A DNA stretch of 55,828 nt from Pseudomonadota bacterium (GCA_021821045.1 JAKACW010000028.1:1-55828); one strand, 5' to 3'; counted from the stretch's first letter, positions 16,922-26,190 are shown. The notes: generated by a model from the letters alone, not told the origin. Numbers and translations are program-made.

Positions 16922-17965
16922 ATGTCGGGCTCTGGGACTGGTCAAAAAGGCGCGGGCGGAAGTTGGGGAGTGCCGCAAGGCCTGGACCCCATGCGCGTCA
17001 TGGACGTTGCGTCGGCGTATTGGAATTCCTGCGTGCTGCACGCCGCCAACCGTCTCGACATTTTCAATCGACTCGACGGCCAGCCCAAGGACCTCGACAC
17101 GCTGACCCGCGAAACGGGCGCCGACAAACGCTGCTTGGGCACGCTGTTGAGCGCGCTGGTTTCAATTGATTTTCTCGACCGCGACGGCGACGTGTTCCGC
17201 AACAACAAATTCAGTCAAACCTTTCTCACCAGCTCGAGCACGTTTTACCAAGGCGGCATCGTCTATATGTTCGAGAATTGGTATCAGGCCTGGGGCGGTC
17301 TCTACAACACGGTCATGACCGGCAAGCCCTCTGCGCTCATGCACCAGGAGTACACCGACGAGGAAACGCGCAATTACATGATGGGCATGCACAATCGCGC
17401 GTTATCCCAATCGGACGTGCTGACCAGCATGTTCGATTTAAGCGGCAAGAAGCAGCTCATGGACGTGGGTTGCGGTCCGGCGACGTTCGCGGTCAAGTTC
17501 TGCGAGCGCTACCCGGGATTGCAGGCGGTAGCGATGGACCGTCCGCAGAATCTGAAAATCGCCAAGCAAATCGTCGACCAGTACCACATGCAGGACCGGG
17601 TGGAATTGCGACCCGGCGACTACAACACCGACAGCTTGGGATCGGGGAACGACGCCATGTTGTTATCGTCCATGACCAATCAGGAATCGCCGCAAACCCT
17701 GCGCAAGCTGCTCAAGAAATGCTACGACTCCATGAACAAGGATGGCGTCATCATGATTCAGGAGCAGTTGTTGCATCCCGATAAGAAGGGGCCGCGCCTG
17801 GCGGCGATGATCGGCGTCAACCAAATCATCAACACCGTGTCCGGCATGTCGTACTCGTCCACGGAGATGGAGACGATTCTGCGGGATGTCGGCTTCGTCG
17901 ATGTGGAATCCAGGCAGATGGCGCCGCCGAGTCCGTTTGTGATGGTGTCGGGGTATAAGCGGTAA
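16922..17965 (+). CDS. O-methyltransferase (acetylserotonin/hydroxyneurosporene type)
   Basis: A 347-residue SAM-dependent methyltransferase of the class-II O-methyltransferase family (dimerisation plus catalytic domains). The N-terminal winged-helix dimerisation part is at about residues 20-100 (SAYWNSCVLHAANRLDIFNR); the SAM-binding motif is MDVGCGPATFAVKF near 180, with acidic Asp in VAMDRPQ. The C-terminal half carries the family pattern 'GVIMIQEQLL' and a conserved SSTEMETILRDVGF segment. ATG 16922 follows GGGGGTGA closely; the GTG at 16916 is an alternative. No biosynthetic neighbours, so the substrate is unknown; family members methylate hydroxyls of secondary metabolites, quinones or carotenoids. 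Confidence 0.85.
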   Translation: MSGSGTGQKGAGGSWGVPQGLDPMRVMDVASAYWNSCVLHAANRLDIFNRLDGQPKDLDTLTRETGADKRCLGTLLSALVSIDFLDRDGDVFRNNKFSQTFLTSSSTFYQGGIVYMFENWYQAWGGLYNTVMTGKPSALMHQEYTDEETRNYMMGMHNRALSQSDVLTSMFDLSGKKQLMDVGCGPATFAVKFCERYPGLQAVAMDRPQNLKIAKQIVDQYHMQDRVELRPGDYNTDSLGSGNDAMLLSSMTNQESPQTLRKLLKKCYDSMNKDGVIMIQEQLLHPDKKGPRLAAMIGVNQIINTVSGMSYSSTEMETILRDVGFVDVESRQMAPPSPFVMVSGYKR

Positions 17966-17968
17966 CTC

Positions 17969-18035
17969 AATCGCGGAAGGATCCGCTCCCACAGTGGAGC
18001 GGATCTCCATGTGGGAGCGGTTTCCGACCGCGATT
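17969..18035. repeat. REP-like inverted pair, family A, copy 2
   Basis: AATCGCGGAAGGATCCGCTCCCAC (17969-17992) and GTGGGAGCGGTTTCCGACCGCGATT (18011-18035) form an inverted pair between two convergent genes. Nested inside is a ten-base-pair hairpin GATCCGCTCC-CACAGT-GGAGCGGATC (17980-18005). With no T-run it could still act as a two-way barrier to transcription from the flanking genes. Confidence 0.85.
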
Positions 18036-18043
18036 GTTCTCGA

Positions 18044-20128
18044 CTACTTCTTCTTATTGCGCTCCAGCGTTTCCTTGATCACCGCCTCGGCCACGTTGCG
18101 CGGGCACGGCAGGTAGTGAGAAAACTCCATGGAGAACTGGCCGCGACCGGAGGTCATGGTGCGCAGGTCGCCGATGTAGCCGAACATTTCGCTCAACGGG
18201 CATTCCGCCTTGATACGCACGCCCGTGGCGCTCGGCTCTTGCGCTTTGATCATACCGCGGCGGCGATTGAGGTCGCCGATAACGTCGCCGACGTGATTCT
18301 CGGGTGTGAACACGTCCACTTTCATGATCGGCTCCATCAACTGCGGCGAAGCCTTCGGCACGGTTTGACGGTAGCCGGCGCGGGCCGCGACTTCATACGC
18401 GATCGCCGATGAGTCCACCGGGTGGAACGCGCCGTCGGTAAGCGTCACTTTCAAGTCTACGCAGGGGTAGCCGGCCAACACGCCTTTTTCGATGCTGGCT
18501 TTGAAACCCTTTTCGACAGCGGGCCAAAATTCGCGGGGTACGTTGCCGCCGGTGACCGCGGACTCATAGGTGAATCCACTGCCGGGTTCACCCGGCTCGA
18601 TCACGTAGTCGATTTTCGCGTACTGACCCGAACCACCCGTTTGCTTCTTGTGGGTGTAGCTGTCTTCGACACGCTGGGTGATGGTTTCGCGGTAGGCCAC
18701 CTGGGGTTTGCCAACCACGACATCGACACCGTGGGTACGGCGCAGAATGTCGATCTTGATATCAAGATGCAGTTCGCCCATGCCCTTGAGGATGGTTTCG
18801 CCGCTGTCTTCGTCCGTTTCAACGCGGAACGAAGGGTCCTCCTGGATCATCTTGCCCAAAGCCACGCCCAGCTTTTCCGACGCGCCCTTGTCTTTCGGCG
18901 CGACGGCCATGGAGATAACCGGATCGGGGAAAACCATGGGTTCGAGCGTCGCGGGATTCTTCACATCGCACAGGGTGTGACCGGTACGCACGTTCTTGAG
19001 ACCGATGGCGGCGATAATGTCGCCGGCTTGGGCTTTGTCGATTTCCTCGCGATCATTGGCGTGCATCTGAACGATACGGCCGATGCGTTCGGTTTTGCCC
19101 GTGGCGGTATTCAGCACGGTCATGCCCTTTTCCAGCCTGCCCGAATAGATGCGCAAGAAGGTCAAAGCGCCGAAGCGGTCGTCCATGATCTTGAACGCCA
19201 ACGCGCGCAGTGGCCGCTCGGGATCGACAATGGCGAATTCGCCCGTTTCCTTGCCTTCCAGATCGACTTCCGGCTGCGGTTTGACTTCCGTTGGGCTGGG
19301 CAGATAGTCAACGACGCCGTCGAGCACCAACTGGACGCCCTTGTTCTTGAACGAAGATCCGCAGTAAGTGGGAAAGAATTTGAGGGCGATGGCGCCCTTG
19401 CGGATGCACTTCTTCAGAGTGTCGATATCCGGCTCTTCGCCTTCCAGGTATTTCTCCATGGCGGCGTCGTCTTCCTCGACCGCCGTCTCGATGAGTTTTT
19501 CGCGCCACTCTTCGACCTTGGCTTTCATTTCCGCCGGCACGTCTTGAATGGTGTAGCCCATCGGGTCGCCGGAGTCGTCCCAGACCCAAGCTTTGCGGGT
19601 GAGAAGATCAACCACACCGATGAAGTTCTCTTCGATGCCGATCGGCAGTGTCATGACCAGAGGGGTGGCGCCAAGCACATCCTTGACCTGCTTAACGACG
19701 CGATAGAAATCCGCGCCGATGCGGTCGAGCTTGTTGACGTAGATGATGCGCGCAACTTCGGAATCATTGGCATAGCGCCAGTTGGTTTCCGACTGGGGTT
19801 CGACGCCGCCGGAGCCGCAAAACACGCCAATGCCGCCGTCCAGAACTTTGAGAGAGCGATACACTTCGATGGTGAAGTCGACGTGGCCGGGCGTGTCGAT
19901 AACGTTAAAGCGATGGCCTTTCCAGTAACAGGTGGTCGCGGCGGACTGAATCGTAATGCCGCGCTCGGCTTCCTGTTCCATGAAGTCCATGGTCGATGCG
20001 CCGTCATGCACTTCGCCCAGTTTGTGAATCTTACCGGTCAATTTCAGAATGCGTTCCGTGGTCGTCGTTTTGCCGGCATCCACGTGGGCGAAAATTCCGA
20101 TGTTTCTGTACAAGCTCAAGTCAGTCAT
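18044..20128 (-). CDS. fusA: Elongation factor G, EF-G2-type paralogue
   Basis: A 694-residue five-domain translational GTPase, full length for EF-G. GTPase motifs are intact: P-loop [15 protein letters not shown] (residues about 14-28), DTPGHVDF, and NKLD. The switch region reads [20 protein letters not shown], which differs from the main EF-G (usually AVGGVQPQSETVWRQA) and is characteristic of the second, stand-alone EF-G copy found in many Gammaproteobacteria. The gene is not in an str operon (no rpsL, rpsG or tuf nearby), which supports the paralogue view. It catalyses ribosomal translocation or acts with the ribosome in recycling; the division of labour with the main copy cannot be read here. 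The 3' end meets a REP-like pair. Confidence 0.93.
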   Translation of the reverse strand: MTDLSLYRNIGIFAHVDAGKTTTTERILKLTGKIHKLGEVHDGASTMDFMEQEAERGITIQSAATTCYWKGHRFNVIDTPGHVDFTIEVYRSLKVLDGGIGVFCGSGGVEPQSETNWRYANDSEVARIIYVNKLDRIGADFYRVVKQVKDVLGATPLVMTLPIGIEENFIGVVDLLTRKAWVWDDSGDPMGYTIQDVPAEMKAKVEEWREKLIETAVEEDDAAMEKYLEGEEPDIDTLKKCIRKGAIALKFFPTYCGSSFKNKGVQLVLDGVVDYLPSPTEVKPQPEVDLEGKETGEFAIVDPERPLRALAFKIMDDRFGALTFLRIYSGRLEKGMTVLNTATGKTERIGRIVQMHANDREEIDKAQAGDIIAAIGLKNVRTGHTLCDVKNPATLEPMVFPDPVISMAVAPKDKGASEKLGVALGKMIQEDPSFRVETDEDSGETILKGMGELHLDIKIDILRRTHGVDVVVGKPQVAYRETITQRVEDSYTHKKQTGGSGQYAKIDYVIEPGEPGSGFTYESAVTGGNVPREFWPAVEKGFKASIEKGVLAGYPCVDLKVTLTDGAFHPVDSSAIAYEVAARAGYRQTVPKASPQLMEPIMKVDVFTPENHVGDVIGDLNRRRGMIKAQEPSATGVRIKAECPLSEMFGYIGDLRTMTSGRGQFSMEFSHYLPCPRNVAEAVIKETLERNKKK

Positions 20129-20366
20129 GCGTTCACTCTTAAATTGTGGGTAAGAATCTCTCGGCGTCCGGTCGTCAGCTTCAAGGCATCACTCTGCTTC
20201 GTTCCCCCGCCCTTTACGAGCCGGGATAAAAAACCGCACTATTCGCCGCCTTTTCCTATGCTGCCGCCGCCCAAACTCGACTTACTCGGCAAATGGGCGG
20301 CGCATTATACCTCAAAACTTCTCCCGCCTGTGTCGGTTTCGCCTTGGCGCGGCGTACAATCTTTCG

Positions 20367-20714
20367 ATGCACGACATACCACACCGAATCGCCGCCGTAC
20401 TGCTGGAAGTCGAGGCCAGTCTTCGCGCCACCGGTAAATGGGGGTCAGAAAAGCCGCCTGCAAGTGCCCTCGCCAGCGCCGAGCCGTTTTGTTTCGATAC
20501 GCTCAGCCTCGAGCAATGGCTGCAATGGATATTCATCCCGCGAATGAAGCATATCCTCGAACATCGCCAGCCCTTGCCCAAACAAAGCGCCATTTTCGAG
20601 TACGCTCAGGTCTGCGTTCCGACGGGGGATCCACGGGCCGTGAGTTTGCTCGCCCAAATCAGGCGTTTCGACGAGTTGATCGCCATTCAGTCAGGCACGC
20701 GCAAGTATCATTAG
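20367..20714 (+). CDS. yqcC: YqcC family protein
   Basis: A 115-residue soluble protein. The pattern 'LLEVEASLRATGKWGSEKPP', 'ALASAEPFCFDTLSLEQWLQ' and 'WIFIPRMKHIL' with 'LP..SAIFEYAQV' is that of YqcC (DUF446) of Gammaproteobacteria, usual length about 110 residues. In E. coli it sits beside truC. Biochemical role unknown. No strong ribosome-binding site is seen before the ATG, but the start matches the family N-terminus. Divergent from the EF-G2 gene, with about 240 bases between. Confidence 0.88.
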   Translation: MHDIPHRIAAVLLEVEASLRATGKWGSEKPPASALASAEPFCFDTLSLEQWLQWIFIPRMKHILEHRQPLPKQSAIFEYAQVCVPTGDPRAVSLLAQIRRFDELIAIQSGTRKYH

Positions 20715-20760
20715 GACAGCGACACACGGACGCGGTTTCCTCGAGTAGAACAGATATTCT

Positions 20761-21366
20761 CTAACGACCGCCGCCGTGGTCACCAAGTCTAATGTCGACG
20801 ACATGACCGTTCTCAAACACAATCGTGCGCATGAAACGGGTCGCGCCGAAGTCGTAAGTCCACTCCTCGACCGTGACATTGAACTTGCGGGTGACCGACC
20901 CCGCTTGTTGAATTCGAATCTCCTCCCGCTCGTCCTTGAAGTAGGGCTCGCCGCAGGATTCCAACACCTCATTCTTGGATGTCGTTTGCTCCAAAACTTC
21001 CGGCGTGCAGGTTTTGGGTTTGCCGGGCGCGCGGGTATAGCCATAGTCGCCACGTTCGATTTTTACCAGCCGCCCGTTTTCGAAGTACAGGTATTGCATA
21101 AACTGGGTCGGTCCAAAGTTATAGACCCATTGCTCGTGGGCGATCGAACCGCCGTGGCGAATGCCGCGGTCGCGTTCTTTTTGCCACCACTCCTCGTCGT
21201 ACTTCTCGCGCCAGGCCGGCTCGCCGCAGATCCGAAACACTTCGGCCTTGCTGTCGCCGACTCTCACCAACCTTGTACCGCAGCTCAGCGTGCTCGCGGC
21301 GAGAGCGTCGTGGACCGAAATCCACAATGCCAGCAGGAGCAGCCAGCTCACCATCCGCATGATCAT
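20761..21366 (-). CDS. Exported protein with two tandem DUF2845 domains
   Basis: A 201-residue protein with a signal peptide (WLLLLALWISVHDALA). Two copies of a DUF2845 unit follow: 'CGTRLVRVGDSKAEVFRICGEP' with 'EQWVYNFGPTQFMQYLYFENGRLVKIERGDYGY', then a second 'EVLESCGEP' with 'VEEWTYDFGATRFMRTIVFENGHVVDIRLGDHG'. Each unit has one cysteine in 'CGEP', giving possible disulphides. The start has GAGG five bases upstream. Periplasmic; function unknown. The second copy probably arose by internal duplication. Confidence 0.85.
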   Translation of the reverse strand: MIMRMVSWLLLLALWISVHDALAASTLSCGTRLVRVGDSKAEVFRICGEPAWREKYDEEWWQKERDRGIRHGGSIAHEQWVYNFGPTQFMQYLYFENGRLVKIERGDYGYTRAPGKPKTCTPEVLEQTTSKNEVLESCGEPYFKDEREEIRIQQAGSVTRKFNVTVEEWTYDFGATRFMRTIVFENGHVVDIRLGDHGGGR

Positions 21367-21552
21367 ATTGGACCTCTAATCAAATCGCTAAAACCACGGC
21401 CGATCCCGACGATCGAAATCGTCGTTGCGCGCGATCTGAACTAAACCATCGGTTCTCTCCGTTGGAACACGCATGTGGCCGCCAGTCGAGTAGCGTAGTA
21501 TTTTGTCTGGCAGTGCGTCGTATTGAACGGCGGACTTAGGGGAGATCCTAGC

Positions 21553-22047
21553 ATGCGTTCGGCCAGGACGATTTTGGGAATGTCGGTTGTCGCGCTTTTG
21601 TGCGGGTGCGCCGCCGCGCCGAAATTCGATACAACTGGCGTTGATATGACCATTACGCCGCAACGAGCGTCCATGGAGACAGAGCAATTGGGTAGCGCCC
21701 GCGTGTTGTGGGGAGGCATGATCATCGGCAGCCGCAATCTCACGGACGCCACGGAGTTGGAGGTGCTGGCCTATCCATTGGCATCAAATCGAGAACCGGA
21801 TACCGCGCAAGCGCCGCTCGGGCGCGTCCTTGCGGTGCGCGACGGTTACCTGGAAACAGCGGATTACACGCAAGGCCGCAGCGTGACATTCAATGGCGCA
21901 CTCGATGGGATTCGCCAGGCCCAGATTGGCGAGGCGGAATACACCTATCCTGTGGTGCGTATCGACATGCTGCATTTGTGGCCGCAACGCGGCGCCTCCT
22001 CCGAACCAAGGGTCCACTTTGGCATCGGGGTGATGTTTGGCAATTGA
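21553..22047 (+). CDS. Slp family outer-membrane lipoprotein
   Basis: A 164-residue lipoprotein with signal sequence ending LLCGC (lipid-bearing Cys19). The body has the Slp/YeaY pattern: 'ARVLWGGMIIGSRN..D.TELEVLAYPL', '..PLGRVLAVRDGYLETADYTQGRSVTFNG' and 'QIGEAEYTYPVV'. ATG 21553 is preceded by GGGGAG; a longer start at 21523 lacks a site. E. coli Slp is a starvation- and acid-inducible outer-membrane lipoprotein; here the role is not known. It is divergent from the DUF2845 gene. Confidence 0.88.
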   Translation: MRSARTILGMSVVALLCGCAAAPKFDTTGVDMTITPQRASMETEQLGSARVLWGGMIIGSRNLTDATELEVLAYPLASNREPDTAQAPLGRVLAVRDGYLETADYTQGRSVTFNGALDGIRQAQIGEAEYTYPVVRIDMLHLWPQRGASSEPRVHFGIGVMFGN

Positions 22048-22102
22048 CGCCGTCCGGCGCGGGGCGCTGAGTTGCCACTGACCAGGCTGCCAGCAACCGG
22101 GG

Positions 22103-22131
22103 TTGCCGAGGTCTGGTTTGTAGGCTATAGA
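22103..22131 (+). promoter_or_regulatory. Sigma-70-like promoter for the PAS-GGDEF-EAL gene
   Basis: TTGCCG (22103-22108), a 17-base spacer and TATAGA (22126-22131). It lies between the Slp gene and the GGDEF-EAL gene, about 150 bases upstream of the latter's start. Confidence 0.5.
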
Positions 22132-22277
22132 TAAACAACGTCTGATGAGTGTACTGACAACGCGTCCGCGATGAATTTGCGGTGGCCGTCATCCCGGCGC
22201 TAGCTTCGCAATCAGCACAATCAACAGTTCTTGAACGACCTGGTTTCGCGCACCTTCGCGCACCCGGAGCCGCGTCT

Positions 22278-24236
22278 ATGCAAAATCTAGCCACGATTTT
22301 GTGGCTTTCGGTCATCCTCCAAATCGTCGCCGTGGTATTGGCGTTGCGCCTGATTCCGGTATCGGGTCGCGCATTGGCCTGGATTGTCCTGTCGGCGGCG
22401 TTTTTGCTCATGGCTGCCCGTCGCGCCGTGTCACTGCTGTACGAACAAGGCATCATTCAGAGCAACTGGATCGGGCCAACTCTGGCCGAGAGCATCGCGC
22501 TGGCCATCTCGGTGTGCATGTGCGTCGGCGTCTATCTTGTGCGCGATATTTTCGTGCAGCGCAAGCGCAGTGACGAACAACTGCGCAAACTGTCGCGGGC
22601 GGTAGAGCAAAGCCAGGGCGGCACATTAATCACCGACGAAGCCGGACGTATCGAATACGCCAATCCTTGGTTTCTGAGCGTCAGCGGCATATCGCCAAAA
22701 GACTTGCTAGGGCAACCCTTGGCCGCCATTCGACACCCGGACACACCGGAGTCAACCTACGAACAACTGTGGCGCAGCGTGCGGATCAACGGCAGCTGGA
22801 AGGGCGAACTGGCGCACCGCGGGCGCGGCGAGCCGGCGCGCTGGGACGCCACTTACGTCTCGCCCGTGCGCAACGAAAAGGGTGCGGTAACCCACTTCGT
22901 CGTGACGCTGCAGGATATCACCGAAACGAAGGAACAAAATCGCCGCTTGGAAAAACTCGCTATGGAGGACACACTAACCGGCCTGCCGAATCGCACCTTG
23001 TTCGACGACCGGCTCAAACAAGCGATTCACCAAGCGCAACGTAATCACAATTCATTTGCGCTCATGATCATGGATCTCGATCGCTTCAAGGAGATCAACG
23101 ACACGTTGGGGCATCATATCGGCGATCTCATCTTGCGCGAGATTGGCCCGCGCCTATCGAACGTGTTACGCAAGGCGGACACCGTAGCGCGCATGGGGGG
23201 CGATGAGTTTCTTTTTCTGCTGCCCGACGCCGACCGCCTGCACAGCCAGCGCATCGCATCGAAGATCGCGGCGGTTTTGGCGGCACCGTTTGAGACGGCC
23301 GGGTACACCTTGAGGGTCGGCGCGAGCATCGGCATCGCCGTGTTCCCGGAAGACGGCGTGACGCCAGAGCGCTTGACCCGCTGCGCCGACGTGGCGATGT
23401 ATTTCGCCAAGCGGCACAGCTTCGGCTTCGCGTTTTACGACCCGGCACACGATGATCACAGTGTTCAACGATTATCCCTGATGAGCGATCTGGGGCGGTC
23501 CATCGCGCACAATGAATTGGTGTTGTATTTCCAGCCCAAATTGTCCTTGAAATCGGGTGAGGTGGAAGGGTTCGAAGCGCTGCTGCGTTGGCGCCACAAC
23601 GGCGGAGGTCTTCTTCTGCCGAACGTGTTTATTCCGCTGGCGGAGCAGACGGGCATGATCCGGCCGCTGACGGAGTGGGTTGTCTCGCAGTCGTTTGCCC
23701 AAATGGTTCGACTGGCAAAAAGCGGCCATCAGGTGAAAGTCGCTATCAATATCTCGGCGCAGGATTTTCAAGACGAAGCGTTCCTCGCCATGGTTGAGCG
23801 GATCGCTCTTGCGCATCGCATCAATCTGAGCAATGTGATCTTTGAACTGACGGAAAGAACCATCATGACCGACGTCAAAAAAGCGATCGGCACCCTGCAG
23901 CGCTTGGCCGACATGGGGATTCGCTTATCAATCGACGATTTCGGCACCGGTTACTCGTCCCTGGAATATCTAAAGCGGCTGCCGGTTCATGAACTTAAAA
24001 TCGACAAGTCCTTCGTCAAAGACATGACCACCGACCGCGGTGACGACGCCATCGTGCGATCGACGATCGATTTGGGTCACAACTTCGGCTTAAAGGTGGT
24101 TGCCGAAGGCGTGGAAGACAAACCGGCGTGGAACCGCCTGCGTGAATTGGGTTGCGACACCGCCCAGGGCTTTCTCTTCAGCGAACCCTTCGACGCCGCC
24201 AACACCGAAGACTACCTCGCCCGCCAACCGATTTAA
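22278..24236 (+). CDS. Membrane PAS-GGDEF-EAL cyclic-di-GMP enzyme
   Basis: A 652-residue protein with about three N-terminal membrane helices (residues 5-90), a PAS domain (about 105-230, including 'GRIEYANPWFLSVSGIS' and 'FVVTLQDITETKEQN'), a GGDEF domain with an intact GGDEF motif at residues 307-311, and an EAL domain with intact EAL (Glu433) and DDFGTGYSS loop. Both the diguanylate cyclase and the phosphodiesterase are therefore potentially active. ATG 22278 has GGAG eight bases upstream and gives a sensible membrane start; a GTG at 22182 is an alternative. A promoter-like sequence lies upstream. The signal sensed is unknown. Confidence 0.93.
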   Translation: MQNLATILWLSVILQIVAVVLALRLIPVSGRALAWIVLSAAFLLMAARRAVSLLYEQGIIQSNWIGPTLAESIALAISVCMCVGVYLVRDIFVQRKRSDEQLRKLSRAVEQSQGGTLITDEAGRIEYANPWFLSVSGISPKDLLGQPLAAIRHPDTPESTYEQLWRSVRINGSWKGELAHRGRGEPARWDATYVSPVRNEKGAVTHFVVTLQDITETKEQNRRLEKLAMEDTLTGLPNRTLFDDRLKQAIHQAQRNHNSFALMIMDLDRFKEINDTLGHHIGDLILREIGPRLSNVLRKADTVARMGGDEFLFLLPDADRLHSQRIASKIAAVLAAPFETAGYTLRVGASIGIAVFPEDGVTPERLTRCADVAMYFAKRHSFGFAFYDPAHDDHSVQRLSLMSDLGRSIAHNELVLYFQPKLSLKSGEVEGFEALLRWRHNGGGLLLPNVFIPLAEQTGMIRPLTEWVVSQSFAQMVRLAKSGHQVKVAINISAQDFQDEAFLAMVERIALAHRINLSNVIFELTERTIMTDVKKAIGTLQRLADMGIRLSIDDFGTGYSSLEYLKRLPVHELKIDKSFVKDMTTDRGDDAIVRSTIDLGHNFGLKVVAEGVEDKPAWNRLRELGCDTAQGFLFSEPFDAANTEDYLARQPI

Positions 24237-24287
24237 TCGGGGGTCAGGCCTCTTACTAAGCTCATTCCTTGGGGTCTGACCCCCGAT
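24236..24287. repeat. GGGGTCAG palindrome (family B), copy 1
   Basis: ATCGGGGGTCAG (24236-24247) and CTGACCCCCGAT (24276-24287) are perfect twelve-base inverted arms around a 28-base spacer that begins GCCTCTTACTAAGC. It starts right at the stop codon of the GGDEF-EAL gene and probably also ends its transcript. Confidence 0.8.
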
Positions 24288-24333
24288 AATTTTGCAGTGG
24301 CGGCGATTCGGTGGATTTGTTTGGGATTTCGTT

Positions 24334-24380
24334 CGGGGTCAGGCCTCTGATTAAGGCTGTTAATTGGGGGTCTGACCCCC
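24334..24380. repeat. GGGGTCAG palindrome (family B), copy 2
   Basis: CGGGGTCAG (24334-24342) with CTGACCCC (24372-24379) around GCCTCTGATTAAGGC. It is a second copy of the preceding repeat 50 bases away and ends just before the next gene. Confidence 0.8.
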
Positions 24381-24411
24381 GGGGATTGCGAAGCGCGGCG
24401 GGTCTGCGACA

Positions 24412-25242
24412 ATGGGGGACATGCCTTTACTGCGAAATGCGGCGTCGCGCCGAGTCTTCCTCTCCAGTGTGCTTGTCGTTTGCTCCGGCTGGAGTGCGCT
24501 CGCGGACGAGTCGGCTGCCGACCGGCTATGGTCCACGGTTCGCATCACCACCCAGGAGACCGAAATGATCGGCCAACGCATCTGGCGCAACGAGGGCGCC
24601 GGCAAGGTTGAGAACTTAACCGTTTGGAACGAAGGCGAGGCGTTCCCCTCGTTCGGCATCGGTCATTTCATTTGGTTTCCCCGCGGTGTCGACGCGCCCT
24701 TTGTGGAAAGTTTTCCGCAGCTCATCACGCATCTGCGCCAATCGCGCCGGGTGCCCGCCTGGCTGCATGAGACACCTCATGCACCGTGGGCGAACAGAGC
24801 GGCGTTTTACGCTGACATTCGCAGTCCACGCATGACCGAGCTGCGCGCGTTTCTGGCGGAGACGGTCGCGGAACAAACTCGATTCATCATTGCGCGTTTG
24901 GAAGCAGCCCTGCCCAGACTGCTCGACGCCGCAGGAGACCCGTCGCGACGCGACCACATCCGCCGGCAGTTCTACCGCGTCGCCGACACCGCGAATGGTA
25001 TGTATGCGTTGATCGACTACGTTAATTTCAAAGGTGAGGGGGTGTCGCCAAAAGAACGCTACAAAGGCCAAGGCTGGGGTCTCTCGCAGGTGTTGGAAAA
25101 CATGAATACCGCGGCGGCGGATCCCGCGGCGGAATTTATTCGCGCCGCCGATCACGTGCTAACCCGTCGGGTGGCAAATGCCCCGCGGGACGAAACGCAG
25201 TGGTTGCCCGGTTGGCGAAAACGCCTAGAGACATACCGTTGA
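24412..25242 (+). CDS. Conserved-looking exported protein of unknown function
   Basis: A 276-residue protein with a signal-like N-terminus (RRVFLSSVLVVCSGWSALA). The mature part is helical and charged, with the motifs IGQRIWRNEGAGKVENLTVW, 'NEGEAFPSFGIGHFIWFP', 'APWANRAAFY' and a C-terminal 'YKGQGWGLSQVLENM'. The E(x)n-FGIGH arrangement resembles the catalytic region of lysozyme-like folds, but I would not assign an activity on that alone. Start is uncertain: ATG 24412 or 24421, neither with a good ribosome-binding site; the family-B repeat ends about 30 bases upstream, so the promoter must lie in or near it. Confidence 0.7.
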   Translation: MGDMPLLRNAASRRVFLSSVLVVCSGWSALADESAADRLWSTVRITTQETEMIGQRIWRNEGAGKVENLTVWNEGEAFPSFGIGHFIWFPRGVDAPFVESFPQLITHLRQSRRVPAWLHETPHAPWANRAAFYADIRSPRMTELRAFLAETVAEQTRFIIARLEAALPRLLDAAGDPSRRDHIRRQFYRVADTANGMYALIDYVNFKGEGVSPKERYKGQGWGLSQVLENMNTAAADPAAEFIRAADHVLTRRVANAPRDETQWLPGWRKRLETYR

Positions 25243-25278
25243 ACCAGGGTCGCGGCGTCGCGACGAGCACGCAACGCG

Positions 25279-25749
25279 TCACTTTTCCTGCGGTACGATG
25301 TCCACCACCAGAGCACGAACGGACTGAGCCGTCTTGTTCTCCCACCAGTGCGTCACGCCAGTCTTCTCGAACGCCACGTTGCCCGGCTTTCTCACGTGCG
25401 GCTCGGGACTATCGTTGCGGTACTCGACGATCTCTCCCTCGAGGATGTAGGCCAGACCGGGACGCGCATCGTGTTGATGCACGGCGACCACGCCGCCGGG
25501 CTCGATGATGATCTCTCGCGCCCTCAGCACCCGGCCTTCCAGGCCCGGGAATTCGTCGCCAAGCGCAACGCTGCCCAGCGCGGCAACGGCCTTGACACCC
25601 TTGTTCACCGCCGGCCCGCTCGCGTGTTTTTCTTTAGCGATCTGCCTCTCCCGGCTCGGAACCACTTGCGGGCCCTCGTCGGCGACAACCGGCGTTGACC
25701 CCAACAGCCAAACCCCCAGCAAACAACCGACACCTAACCCTCGCCCCAT
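25279..25749 (-). CDS. Exported cupin-domain protein
   Basis: A 156-residue protein with a signal peptide (VGCLLGVWLLGSTPVVA). The C-terminal half is a small cupin: 'EPGGVVAVHQHDARPGLAYILEGEI' with the HxH metal motif, followed by 'VRKPGNVAFEKTGVTHWWEN', whose His is the usual third or fourth ligand. ATG 25749 has GGAG six bases upstream; a TTG 24 bases earlier overlaps the previous gene's stop. Last of a three-gene cluster with the DUF6488-like protein and the His-rich porin. Periplasmic location of a single metal-binding cupin suggests binding rather than catalysis, but this is open. Confidence 0.82.
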   Translation of the reverse strand: MGRGLGVGCLLGVWLLGSTPVVADEGPQVVPSRERQIAKEKHASGPAVNKGVKAVAALGSVALGDEFPGLEGRVLRAREIIIEPGGVVAVHQHDARPGLAYILEGEIVEYRNDSPEPHVRKPGNVAFEKTGVTHWWENKTAQSVRALVVDIVPQEK

Positions 25750-25769
25750 GCGTGACTCCGTCCGCTTGA

Positions 25770-26123
25770 TCAATTGCCGGTATAGTTCGCCGCCAGATAG
25801 TGACCGAACTGATCGAAAAACACGTACAGCGTTTGTTTCGACTTATCGGCAATTTTGGCGTTGGCAAATGTCACGACCCACTCCGGCCCCTTGGCGAATG
25901 TTTTTTGCTCGGCGCCAGACACACTCGCGTCGCTCCAACTGGCGTCGATCTTCCCCGCTTTGACTAAGTCCGCGACCTTGGCCGTGGCCTTTTCAATGGC
26001 CACGTCCTTGCTGATGGTCGAATGAGCGTGACCACCGGCGTCATGGCCGTTATCAGATGCGGCGAACGCTGACGGCATGACCAGACAGGTCCCTAACAAA
26101 ATTACTTTCAGTGCGTTACGCAT
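25770..26123 (-). CDS. Exported DUF6488-like small protein
   Basis: A 117-residue protein with a signal peptide (VILLGTCLVMPSAFAA), a His-rich mature start (NGHDAGGHAHS) and a compact domain 'ISKDVAIEKATAKVADLVKAGKIDASW' to 'YVFFDQFGHYLAANYTGN'. I recognise the domain as close to the DUF6488 type, with unknown function; the resemblance to PepSY-like folds is possible. GGAGAAATA precedes ATG 26123. The His run suggests metal binding and is shared with the neighbouring porin. The stop is 18 bases before the cupin ATG, so the two are probably co-transcribed. Confidence 0.78.
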   Translation of the reverse strand: MRNALKVILLGTCLVMPSAFAASDNGHDAGGHAHSTISKDVAIEKATAKVADLVKAGKIDASWSDASVSGAEQKTFAKGPEWVVTFANAKIADKSKQTLYVFFDQFGHYLAANYTGN

Positions 26124-26190
26124 TATTTCTCCTGCAACCAGTGATGTCGACGCTGACGCGCCGCAGTCCGGATCACCTGTATGACAACAA

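Noticed and set aside
18422-20437. A 671-codon open frame on the plus strand antisense to EF-G2
   Set aside because: It is the mirror of a strongly conserved gene with codon bias; no domain or start signal is present.
22091-22106. GCAACC-GG-GGTTGC hairpin after the Slp gene as a terminator or c-di-GMP riboswitch
   Set aside because: The two-base loop is too tight and no T-run follows; the sequence overlaps the promoter-like element and lacks GEMM riboswitch features.
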